Below are positions 7,774-16,600 of a DNA stretch of 64,000 nt, piece by piece. Source of the DNA: Polaribacter vadi (GTDB lineage Bacteria; Bacteroidota; Bacteroidia; Flavobacteriales; Flavobacteriaceae); contig NZ_JAHKQL010000017.1 of NCBI RefSeq assembly GCF_018861005.1, forward strand, positions 1 through 64,000, given 5' to 3'. The notes below the pieces were generated by a model. The model was not told where the DNA came from. It saw only the letters and a list, made by a program, of their open reading frames with translations, and made no database searches. Both the position numbers and the translations under genes were made by a program. Numbering within the stretch: position 1 is the stretch's first letter; each line of letters opens with the position of its first letter.

Positions 7774-9735
7774 TTACTTACTTTTTTCAAATTGTTCTCT
7801 CGCTTCTAAATCTATATTTAATTGATTTACTCTTGCATCAACTTTACGTTTAAAATCGGTATCTGCAATTGTGGCAACATTGTCTAAATATCTGACAACT
7901 TCTTGTCTTCTAATTTCAGAAAAATCGAGGCCTTTCATATTGGCCTTCATTAATTCTTGTAACATATTAAACTTCGTTTGATAATCTTTTTTAAAGTAAA
8001 TTTCAGGCTTATCAAACCAATCTTGTTCTAAATCAAAATCTGTTAATCGCAATGAAATTGCAGACTGAATGTTTCTAACATCTCTTGATGAAAAGAATGG
8101 AAATATATTTTGAATTTCTTTATACAAACTTGCAAAAAACGAATGTTCGTTCGTTTTATGATTCTGATTTGCAATATCATAAGCTTCTAAAACTCTTGCT
8201 TCTGATGGCTTTTCTACAGCATTTAGAATTTCTCCCATACTTTTGGTTAAACCTTGATCTTTTAAAAAATCGTAATTTTTAGGGTTTTGCATATTCACAA
8301 AATCTGGAATTGTTTTTTCAAATTTCTTCCACCAAATGTAATCTTGATCTAGAAAATCGTGCTCGGTTCTTGCTCCATCAATCTTAAATCTACCTTGAAT
8401 TCTAGAAATTACAGCCTTGTCTAACATTTCTGGCAAATTGGTAAATAAACCTACAGAAGAATTTCCGTAATTTACAGCATAAGCACCTTCTGTATATCTT
8501 AAGAAAACACCTATAACCTCTTTAACTCCTGCAGAAACACCTTGTGCAGTTCTTTCTTGTAAATTATTTTCTGCATCATCAATAGGCGCAAAAATTATTT
8601 TTGTAGGGTCTTGCATAGGCTTCATCCATTCTACCATTTTTTCTGCAGAACCTCCTTGAAAAGTTGAGATTAACGTGTCTGGCATTGGATGAAATAAAAA
8701 CGGAATGTCTAAATTGTCACAATGTTCTTTTAAACGAGTGGCAATGGCTGCAATTAACATCGATTTTCCTGTTCCAGGGATTCCATATCCCATAAAAACA
8801 GGCATAAATCCACCTAATTCTTGAAACGGATTTTTTTGCGCTTCAAAATCATAACTCAGCATTCTTTCTGTTAATCTACGTGCAAAATGTTTGGCATCTT
8901 TGTTCCCTACAATTTGCTCGAACTGAATTTTGTTAAACTCAACACTTTTTGCTGTACCCTGAAAAACATTTTCCCAACCAGAAACTGCAAAATCAGAATT
9001 TTCTAGTTTGTAGGTTCTATCAACAATAGTTTCTGTGTGTTCTAAACTACTTTTACGTAACTGAATTTCATCAATTAAAGCTTCGAAATACACTACTGTA
9101 AAATCGATAACATCTTTGTCTGATTTTATGATTTCTGGATGTGCAAGATATTTATCAAAATAAAATAAAGCACAGGCAATTCCTTTTAAAGGTGATAAAA
9201 ATGATACTTCTGGAATTCCTGCAAATTTCTGTTTCATTACAGATAAATCATCACTAGCAGATGGTTTTAAATCGTGCAAAATTTTATAAGCAGTTGCAAA
9301 TAATTGAAATGCGGTTGCTGTTTGTAATTTACTTTCAAACTCTCTTTTTCCTGATGAATTTAATGCTGATTTACGCTCATTTAAAGAAGATAAACCTGAT
9401 GCATCATAATAGGAATCTTTAATCCAAATTCCTAAAGTTAAGCCTTCTTGCACTGCAAATAAAGTTTGATTTAAATGCACAGGAATTGCAATTGAATCTG
9501 GCAATAATCTTTTTTTAAGCGCTAAAATAGTTTTAGAAACAGATGTAATTTCTACATTACTTCCATTATTTGCTCTTGATAAATACAGCAAAATAGAATC
9601 GTCTTTTGCGTCCTTTTCTCTACTTTTTGCTTTATTACCTTGCTCCCATTGAACGGATTTTATATAATCTGTAGCTTCATCACGAAGCATATCTAATTCG
9701 TTTTGTTTGATTGGGAAAGTTGAGTTGTGTTCCAT
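7774..9735 (-). CDS. Classical AAA+ ATPase of a Flavobacteriia-type gene cluster
   Basis: A 653-residue protein with an N-terminal helical domain (1-270) and a central AAA module. Walker A is GIPGTGKS (318-325). A pore-loop-like STFQGG (357-362) sits where substrate-threading AAA proteins carry an aromatic-hydrophobic-G motif. The Walker B-like segment is IIFAPIDDAE (380-389), and arginines R445 and R449 (RIQGRF) fit arginine fingers. The DDAE variant replaces the usual DE pair but keeps acidic residues. It has no membrane helix. The neighbours are a coiled-coil protein and membrane proteins, suggesting it remodels or disassembles a membrane-associated assembly. That role is inferred; the AAA assignment is firm. 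Confidence 0.9.
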   Translation of the reverse strand: MEHNSTFPIKQNELDMLRDEATDYIKSVQWEQGNKAKSREKDAKDDSILLYLSRANNGSNVEITSVSKTILALKKRLLPDSIAIPVHLNQTLFAVQEGLTLGIWIKDSYYDASGLSSLNERKSALNSSGKREFESKLQTATAFQLFATAYKILHDLKPSASDDLSVMKQKFAGIPEVSFLSPLKGIACALFYFDKYLAHPEIIKSDKDVIDFTVVYFEALIDEIQLRKSSLEHTETIVDRTYKLENSDFAVSGWENVFQGTAKSVEFNKIQFEQIVGNKDAKHFARRLTERMLSYDFEAQKNPFQELGGFMPVFMGYGIPGTGKSMLIAAIATRLKEHCDNLDIPFLFHPMPDTLISTFQGGSAEKMVEWMKPMQDPTKIIFAPIDDAENNLQERTAQGVSAGVKEVIGVFLRYTEGAYAVNYGNSSVGLFTNLPEMLDKAVISRIQGRFKIDGARTEHDFLDQDYIWWKKFEKTIPDFVNMQNPKNYDFLKDQGLTKSMGEILNAVEKPSEARVLEAYDIANQNHKTNEHSFFASLYKEIQNIFPFFSSRDVRNIQSAISLRLTDFDLEQDWFDKPEIYFKKDYQTKFNMLQELMKANMKGLDFSEIRRQEVVRYLDNVATIADTDFKRKVDARVNQLNIDLEAREQFEKSK

Positions 9736-9739
9736 TTTT

Positions 9740-9790
9740 CAGTTGGCAGTTTTTCAGTTGGCAGTTGGCAGTCATCATCTGACTTTCTTA
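9740..9790. repeat. CAGTTGGCAGT short repeat, left flank of the four-helix-bundle gene
   Basis: Three copies of CAGTTGGCAGT-like units lie directly upstream of the AAA ATPase start codon, followed by TCATCATCTGAC. The same unit, inverted, lies on the other side of the four-helix-bundle gene (GGCAGTTTGCAGT on the minus strand near 10241-10253). The two flanks therefore form an inverted repeat pair around that gene. Confidence 0.65.
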
Positions 9791-9883
9791 CTGAACTTTT
9801 ATTATTTTATATTTTTATTAATCAGTTATACTTTAAAATGTTTACTAATTTATCTGAACTTATCAGGATTGTTCATCATATAA

Positions 9884-10210
9884 TTAAGAAGTTTTTCCTA
9901 CTTCTTCACTTTTAAATTGTAAATCATTTTTCCTCTCTTCTGAAATATATTTACATGCATTTGCAAAATCTAACCATAATTGAGTTTCAGAGTTTTCACT
10001 ATCAGCATCTGAAATTTTACTTTTAAAATGTTTTTCATATTGCCTTTTTCTATATCCCTCTGATATATTTGAACAAACTGATCTGCTTGAACGGATTATC
10101 TGAGATGATAAACCAAAAAGTTCAGATTTTGGAAAAGTTTTTGTCAATTGAAAAATCTCCATAGCTAAACTAAATCCTTTTTTATATGCTAATAATGATT
10201 TAAAACTCAT
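9884..10210 (-). CDS. Four helix bundle protein (S23/bAvd-like family)
   Basis: The protein from the chosen start (MSFKSLLAYKKG) has 108 residues. It matches the four-helix-bundle family first seen in 23S rRNA intervening sequences: AYKKGFSLAMEIFQLTKTFP, then LSSQIIRSSRSVCSNISEGY, then the final helices. An ATG 36 bases further upstream exists, but its extra 12 residues would be encoded by the flanking short repeat, so the internal start is preferred. Its function is unknown; relatives bind nucleic acid or partner with reverse transcriptases in other contexts, none of which are here. It interrupts a conserved-looking operon, with inverted short repeats on both sides, and looks like an acquired cassette. 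Confidence 0.85.
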   Translation of the reverse strand: MSFKSLLAYKKGFSLAMEIFQLTKTFPKSELFGLSSQIIRSSRSVCSNISEGYRKRQYEKHFKSKISDADSENSETQLWLDFANACKYISEERKNDLQFKSEEVGKTS

Positions 10211-10231
10211 TTTTATTTTTTTAAACTGATT

Positions 10232-10253
10232 ACTGACATACTGCAAACTGCCT
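10232..10253. repeat. CAGT-family short repeat, right flank of the four-helix-bundle gene
   Basis: ACTGACATACTGCAAACTG (10232-10250) is 18 of 19 identical to 965-983, and continues as GGCAGTTTGCAGT on the minus strand. It fills the space between the 347-residue gene and the four-helix-bundle gene and mirrors the repeat at 9740-9790. Confidence 0.65.
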
Positions 10254-11295
10254 ACTTAACTTTAAGGTCTGCCATTTGAATAGGTTCTTTGGCTAAATTA
10301 TCTAGTGACCTAGGAATTTGATTGTGCAAAAGTTGAATAATTCTATGTGGTGCAAAAAGGTATTTTTGTTTGATAACATCGCTCCATTTTTGCATGGTTT
10401 GTTTTGAGAAAAATCCGCCTTCTGTAAATGTGTCTCCAGAAAAAACTTCATCAATCGTTAAAGAAACCGCATAAGATTCTAAAGAAACAGTTTTACTTGA
10501 AATTCCGCCTAAAATAGCGTGTGTAATTTGGTTTTCATCCTTAGCAAAAACATTGTGTAAAGGCCCAAGATCTATTCTTTTGATGTGTTTTGGTTGAATT
10601 CCTGTTAATTTTCGATCAATATTATAAGCCATTGTGTCCAAAGACATTTCTCTATCTGCACTTTCTTTTAAGGTTTGATAAATTTTTTCTTTATCTTTTA
10701 TCGCATTATTTCCATCGTAATTGAAATACATAAAACAGATAAATGGTCTATTATGACTAACATCGTAAAAACTCCAGCTGGTAACATAATCGTAATTCGC
10801 ATCTTTTGGAGCATCTAAAATTTTACCTTGCACAAATCGATTAAAGATGAATTGTCTTTCTACTGATGTATAATAAATGATTGATGATGCTTTAAAAAGT
10901 TCTGTTTTTTTGATGGGTTGTTTCTTTCTTAAAAGCGTATCTAAAAATTGTTCTTTTAAAACATAAGTATCAACTAGTTTATCTAAATATTGTTTCCTCA
11001 GCTCTAAATCGTTATATAAATATCTAAACTCTAAATAATTAGGAAATCCAGAATCTGTTAAATCTACTTTCATATTATCTTCTTCATCATACATATATTT
11101 AATACGCATGGCTTCTATTGAATATAAAAGTAAATCTGAATATTGCTTAAAAAAAACCACTTCTTGTTGGCTACATAATTGCTCTTGCTGTATTCTTACA
11201 ATGATTTCTTTTAAAACAAAATCTACCATTTTGTGATAAAAAACGTATTGTTCTTTGGTGTTTAAAACAGCAGAATCTAAAGGTGTTGTTATCAT
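10252..11295 (-). CDS. Conserved hypothetical protein of the AAA/coiled-coil cluster
   Basis: A 347-residue protein that I do not recognise. It has no signal peptide or membrane helix and is rich in long amphipathic helices (residues 12-60 and 90-130). A beta-rich middle follows (YDYVTSWSFYDVSHNRPFICFMYFNYDG near 165-193), then a basic C-terminus (PHRIIQLLHNQIPRSLDN). The gene is immediately followed by the four-helix-bundle cassette and then the AAA ATPase, and is preceded with no gap by a small membrane protein gene. It probably acts in the cytosol with the ATPase; that is inferred from position only. Confidence 0.72.
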   Translation of the reverse strand: MITTPLDSAVLNTKEQYVFYHKMVDFVLKEIIVRIQQEQLCSQQEVVFFKQYSDLLLYSIEAMRIKYMYDEEDNMKVDLTDSGFPNYLEFRYLYNDLELRKQYLDKLVDTYVLKEQFLDTLLRKKQPIKKTELFKASSIIYYTSVERQFIFNRFVQGKILDAPKDANYDYVTSWSFYDVSHNRPFICFMYFNYDGNNAIKDKEKIYQTLKESADREMSLDTMAYNIDRKLTGIQPKHIKRIDLGPLHNVFAKDENQITHAILGGISSKTVSLESYAVSLTIDEVFSGDTFTEGGFFSKQTMQKWSDVIKQKYLFAPHRIIQLLHNQIPRSLDNLAKEPIQMADLKVK

Positions 11296-11847
11296 TTATA
11301 AATGGTTATTTTTACTAACAATAAAGTGAAATTCTCTTTCTAAATCTCGTTTCAGTTTTTTTAAACCACTCCTCATTGCAAAATATGGAATACCAAACAT
11401 AAAAGCAGCGTGAATAATTATAAATGGAATTGCAATATAACTTCCATCATCAAAAGAATTAACATTAAAAATAAAGCTTAATATAAAAACTGTATAAATT
11501 AGTACTGCAAAACCAAAAAAGAAATACATAAAATTATTCCAAGATTTTATTTGCCCAGTAACTATTAATTTATCATCCTTTTCTCTATAATTTCCTGTGG
11601 CTTTTGCAAAACCAAATTGCCTATCAAAAAACCTTTTACGTTTTCTTATTTTAAACCCTGAGTGATTTGCTCTACCCTTAAAAACGTTTTTACTTTGTGA
11701 GAAAATTTCAAAAGCACTAGAAAAAAAACTATCAATATCATCTTCATCAACGTTCTTTCTCAAAACTGTAACAAAATCATTTTTATTTGTATTTAACGAA
11801 ATTGAAAAATTGTCAATTAGCTTTATTTTTCTTAAAAACTCTTCCAT
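11296..11847 (-). CDS. Small membrane protein of unknown function in the AAA cluster
   Basis: A 183-residue protein with a soluble, basic N-terminal domain (1-105; RKRKRFFDRQFGFAKATGNY near 67-86), two transmembrane helices (about 107-127 and 135-157), and a short basic C-terminal tail (KKLKRDLEREFHFIV). The layout is that of an inner-membrane anchored protein with a cytosolic domain. Its stop codon directly abuts the start of the 347-residue gene, so the two are surely in one transcript. No family could be named. The gap upstream to the coiled-coil gene holds structured element B. Confidence 0.7.
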   Translation of the reverse strand: MEEFLRKIKLIDNFSISLNTNKNDFVTVLRKNVDEDDIDSFFSSAFEIFSQSKNVFKGRANHSGFKIRKRKRFFDRQFGFAKATGNYREKDDKLIVTGQIKSWNNFMYFFFGFAVLIYTVFILSFIFNVNSFDDGSYIAIPFIIIHAAFMFGIPYFAMRSGLKKLKRDLEREFHFIVSKNNHL

Positions 11848-11899
11848 AATCTAATTTAATATTCTTTTAGCTATTTTCAATCAATTACCTTTTTAAAGA

Positions 11900-11998
11900 A
11901 GCCTGCGTTAAGGATTGAAATGGCATCCTTTTTCCTTTTTCAGAAAAAAGATATAATGGAAAGCCTGACCCTGATTTTTCATCAGGGAAACGCCCTAC
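11900..11998. repeat. Structured intergenic element B (possible small RNA)
   Basis: This element sits between the coiled-coil gene and the small membrane protein gene. One perfect hairpin pairs CCCTGAT (11969-11975) with ATCAGGG (11981-11987). A second T-run/A-run hairpin is centred near 11940, flanked by GCCTGCGTTAAGGATTG and GATATAATGGAAAGCCTG. Sequences with the GCGTTAAGGATTG and GGAAAGCCTGACCC blocks recur between genes in Flavobacteriaceae. Read on the minus strand it would lie within the operon transcript. A covariance search against flavo-1 RNA and a genome self-comparison would decide its nature. Confidence 0.6.
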
Positions 11999-12018
11999 CA
12001 ATTACTTTCTTTTAAAAA

Positions 12019-13362
12019 TTAGCTTAACATATCATCATCAGAAACCTCTTTTTTAGGTGCTTCTGTTGTGGAATTATCTTCTAAAACTGGAGTTTCTTTA
12101 TCTGCTTTGTAATAATCTTCGAAAATCTCTTTCATGTCTATTCCATATCTATCTGCAAAGTTCTTCTGAATATCTCCGTCTTTTTCTCTAATTTCTTGCA
12201 ACGCTTCTGCATAAGTGCTGTATACACCTTTCATTACTTTTTCGTGAACAGGAATATTGTCCATCATTTCTTGACGAGCTCTGGCACTTGCAGAATGCAT
12301 TGATGCTAAAGTAGCACCTATATGCTCATCAGTTTTTACACCTAAATGTTCTAAAATAGCCGCAAATTCTTGATCTGTTCTTGCTTTTAAGGCAACTACA
12401 TATCCATCATAATACTTTAATCTCTCTTCAGTATCTGACTTTAATTTTGCTCTGTGTGTTTGTAAATTAGAACGTAAAGAAGTTAATACTTTAATGGTTA
12501 AATTATGTTTATGCACAAAACTATCTTTTGAGGCAGCTAATGTTGTATACGCATTTTTAAGACCTTCTAACTCTTCTACTTTTTGCTCAAAAGTGGTTAC
12601 TTTACCTATGGCTTCTGAATATTCTGTAGATTGTTTGTCTGCAATTTCATCTAACTCTTGACGAGATTGTTTTAATAAAGCATATTGCTCTTCTAACTTA
12701 CCTTCTATTTCTTTCTTTTTTTCTAAAGCTTTGGTATGGTTTTTAGAAGCCTCTACTATAGCCGTTTTTAACTTTTCTTCTACTTCTTTAATTTCTACCT
12801 CTCTATTTTTTAAACGACTAACAGCGGCTTGAGATTTATAAGAAAGTTCGCTCAATAAAGTTTGAATATCTGCACTTTCTATACGTTGTTGAAACATTGC
12901 TTTCGCTTTATTATCAGCTCCTGATCTAATTTTTTCTGCTTCTGCAAACTCAACTTCTTCTTTTTTAATCTTCGATTTACGTCCCCAAAGGTTATTCCAC
13001 CAAGTATCTGGTTTATTTTGTGCATCTTCTAGTTCTATTCTAGCTCTTTCTAATTCTTTTTGAGCATCGTCTATAACTTTTTGTTCTGTTGGGTTTAATG
13101 CCGAAAACTTTTCGAACATAATACCAACTTCATCTTGATAATCTGTAAGGTCTTTAATGGCATCCAACAATGTAGTTCTATCTTTTTCAGCCATATGCAC
13201 AACATCATCTAAGGTAGCATTTAAGATTTTTTGACGTTGTTGAGGGTCATCTTCTTGAGCCAATTTAGACTTCATAGTATCTACAGCTTTACCCCAATTT
13301 ACATCTACCTTTTCAGTTTTTTCAGCAGAATTAGTTTCTAATAAATCAAAATCATCAGACAT
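12019..13362 (-). CDS. Large coiled-coil protein (annotated in relatives as microtubule-binding protein)
   Basis: A 447-residue protein dominated by long, charged, heptad-patterned helices (about residues 90-125, 135-245 and 250-345), with a Trp-rich break DTWWNNLWGRKSK near 118-130 that could touch a membrane. The N-terminal 90 residues are acidic, and the C-terminus is a disordered acidic tail ending SDDDMLS. There is no signal peptide, so it is cytosolic. Homologues in Flavobacteria tend to be labelled microtubule-binding only because of the coiled coil; no such role is expected. It heads the minus-strand cluster with an AAA+ ATPase and membrane proteins, so a filament or scaffold acted on by that ATPase is a reasonable guess. 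Confidence 0.78.
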   Translation of the reverse strand: MSDDFDLLETNSAEKTEKVDVNWGKAVDTMKSKLAQEDDPQQRQKILNATLDDVVHMAEKDRTTLLDAIKDLTDYQDEVGIMFEKFSALNPTEQKVIDDAQKELERARIELEDAQNKPDTWWNNLWGRKSKIKKEEVEFAEAEKIRSGADNKAKAMFQQRIESADIQTLLSELSYKSQAAVSRLKNREVEIKEVEEKLKTAIVEASKNHTKALEKKKEIEGKLEEQYALLKQSRQELDEIADKQSTEYSEAIGKVTTFEQKVEELEGLKNAYTTLAASKDSFVHKHNLTIKVLTSLRSNLQTHRAKLKSDTEERLKYYDGYVVALKARTDQEFAAILEHLGVKTDEHIGATLASMHSASARARQEMMDNIPVHEKVMKGVYSTYAEALQEIREKDGDIQKNFADRYGIDMKEIFEDYYKADKETPVLEDNSTTEAPKKEVSDDDMLS

Positions 13363-13573
13363 ATTTTTTTAGTTTTTAAGGTTGTACAATTTTTAGACAA
13401 GCAATTTCGTTATTTTTTTTTAGTATAAGAAATAATATTATCACTAAATATATGTTGCCAAAATTTAAATTTTGTTACAATTATTTTTACTTTTTTAAGA
13501 AAAATCTTACTTAAACTTTAAAATCATTAGTATTTAACATTGTTAAAAAAAATATTTTTCAATACTTTTTAAA

Positions 13574-13581
13574 TATATTTG
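13574..13581 (+). promoter_or_regulatory. -7 promoter box of the 1488-residue T9SS protein gene
   Basis: TATATTTG matches the Bacteroidota -7 consensus TAnnTTTG exactly and ends 26 bases before the ATG at 13608. No good -33 TTG is found at the expected spacing. The divergent intergenic region also holds a perfect 16-base palindrome CAAAATTTAAATTTTG at about 13459-13474 that could serve either gene. Confidence 0.5.
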
Positions 13582-13607
13582 AACTCTTATTTTTCTAAAA
13601 TTCTTAA

Positions 13608-16600
13608 ATGAAGAAATTATTACCTTTTTTTATATTTATTTTTACAATTAATTTATTCTCTCAAAAAGAAGCTAACATTTGGTATTTTGGTCAAAATGCT
13701 GGTTTAGATTTTAGTACTAGTCCACCAACAGCACTTACAGACGGTCAAATAAATACAGATGAAGGTTGTTCTTCATTCTCTTCTCCTACTGGAGAATTAC
13801 TCTTTTATTCTGATGGTATTGAAGTTTACACTAAAGAGCATCGTTTAATGACTTATTCTGATGGTAGTTTGGCTAATAATTTAAAAGGAAACCCATCTAG
13901 TACACAATCTGGTATGATTATACCTAAACCTGGCTCAACTACTATTTATTATTTATTTACAGTTGGTACAGATTTTGTTGGTAGTGCAAATAATCCGAAT
14001 CCAGGTTTTAATTTTTACACTATAGATATGTCTAAAAATAGTGGCTTAGGAGAGATAACTAGAGGGCCTACAAATTTAGCTATTAATCCTAACACAAATA
14101 CAGACAATAGCAGTATTTGGTCTGAAAAAGTAGCTGCTGTTAAAGGAGCTGATTGTAATGTTTATTGGGTAGTATCTTATGCTGGAAACACTTTTTATAG
14201 TTATAAAATTACAGATGCTGGAGTTGACATCAGTAATATAATAACAAGTCAAGTAAATTTTTCTGCTTCTGATAAAAGAGGGTATTTACAAGTATCACCC
14301 AATGGAAAAAAAATTGCTTTTGCAGATTTTAATTCTTCAGGAAGTAATATAAGTGGTAGTTTAGTTTTATTCGACTTTGATAATGCAACTGGTAAAGTTG
14401 ATCAATTTTCATCAGAAACATTAATTTCAAGATTTTCAGGAGAATCTCCTTATGGAGTTTCTTTTTCTCCTCAATCTAACAAACTATATGCCTCTAGTTA
14501 TAATGGAGGTTTTTCTGTTTTTCAATTTGATTTAGAGAGTAGTAATATTGCAGCAAGCAAAAAAACAATTGTAAATAGAAACGGATATAGAGGTGCTTTA
14601 CAGTTAGCTCCTGATGGTAAAATATATGCATCCATTCCTGATTCCTTTTTTCTAGATGTTATAGAAAATCCAGATGAAGATGCTGATAAAGTTGTTTACA
14701 CAGAAAATGCAGTAAATTTAAATGGTAGACTTACAGATGAAGGTTTGCCTCCATTTATATCATCATTATTATTACCTATCGAAATTTTAGATACTGACAC
14801 TAATGTATCTATTAATAATACAGACGCACAATTTTGTATTGGTCAAGATAAAACCATTATTTCTGAAGACATTACAGGAACTGGAGCTACTTATAGTTGG
14901 ACGTTTGATGATGGTATTAATCCGCCTACAGATATTACACCTACAACAAACCCAGGAACCTTAGTTTTAACCAACATTCAACTTTCTAATGCAGGAGAAT
15001 ATGCTTTAAAGATAGAAATAACAGATGATTGTGGTGTAGTTACGCAATATAATGGAACTTTTAATGTAGAAGTTTTTGAAGCTGCTTATGCTAACAAACC
15101 TGATGATATTTATTTTTGTGATATAGATAGAAATGGTTTTAATAAGTTTGATTTTCAAGCAGATTTAAATAATGAAATATTAGATGGTTTAGACCCAAAA
15201 GTTTTTGATGTTTTATATTTTAACACATTAGATGATGCCAATTCTGGTAACAACCCTTTACCAAATCCTTATAATAATCCTACTGCATTTTCTTCTGAAA
15301 CTATTTATGCTAGAGTTCAAAACACTAATGCTATAGATGCTTGTTTTGCAATTACTGATTTTGTTTTAGCTGTAACAGATTACCCAACACCAACACAACC
15401 ACAACCTTATCGAATTTGTGATAACACAGAAAGTTCTAGTGATACTGATGGAATTGTAAATACCTTTTTATTAAACACTAAAGATTCTGAAATTTTAGGT
15501 TCTTTAAATAGTACTCAATATCTTATAAGTTATCACACCACTCAAATTGGAGCAGAAAATAATGATGTTGCAACAATTGTTGATAAAGACTCAAATTATT
15601 CAGTTACCAACTCACAAACTCTATATATTAGAGTAGAAAATAAAGATAATTTTGGTTGTTATGATGCCAATACAAGTATAGAATTAATTGTAGATTCATT
15701 ACCAGATACAACTCAAGAAGTAGATTTGTTACAATGTGATGATGATTTAGATAGAGTTTCTACAGTAAATCTAACAGAAGCTGAAATTAGTATTTCTACC
15801 AATTCTCAGAATGAAACTTTTGAATACTTTGCAACAGAAACAGATGCAATTGCTGGCACTCCAGAAGTTGCTGATAAATTACGTTATCCTGTAAATCAAA
15901 CTGGTGAAGCTTGGGTTAGAACAATTTCAGATCAAAATTGTTATCGCATTTCTAAAATAAATTTATCTGTAGAAGCTTCTGCAGATGTTATTTATTATAA
16001 AGAGTTTCCTGCTGTTTGTGATGATTTTTTACAAAAAGATGGAACAGATGGCACTTTAAATGATGATACTGATGGAATTACTAATTTTGATTTTAGTGAT
16101 GCAAATACTGAAATTTTAGCATTTTTCCCAGTTCTATTACAACCTGATTTAGAAGTTTCTTACTACGAAACTACAGAAGACAGAACTGCTGTAATCAATG
16201 CTATTGTAGACATATCTAATTATAGAAACACAGCATATCCATCAAACATAACAAGACAAACAATCTATTTTAAAATTACAAACAAAAACAATAATAATTG
16301 TTCTGGAACAGGAGAGTTATACTTAAAAACAAATTCAGTACCAACAGCTGAAATAGTTCCAGATTTAGAATTATGTGATGACGTTTTAGATGGTGATACT
16401 GCAAACGGAATTGTACAATATTTTGATTTAGAATCACAAACAACAGACATTTTAAATGGTCAAAATGCTACGGATTTCACTGTAACTTATCATGATTCTA
16501 AAACTGATGCTAATGTAGGAATTGACGAATTAACTTCGCCTTTTGAAAACACAATTCGCGATTCTCAACCAATTTATGTTCGTGTTACAAATAATACAAC

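Noticed and set aside
10211..10246. Longer N-terminus for the four-helix-bundle protein
   Set aside because: These 12 codons are read from the flanking short repeat and are not part of the conserved family start.
2110..13362. Defence island or phage-related system
   Set aside because: No nuclease, methylase, reverse transcriptase, toxin or recombinase is encoded; the cluster looks chromosomal and housekeeping-like, though uncharacterised.
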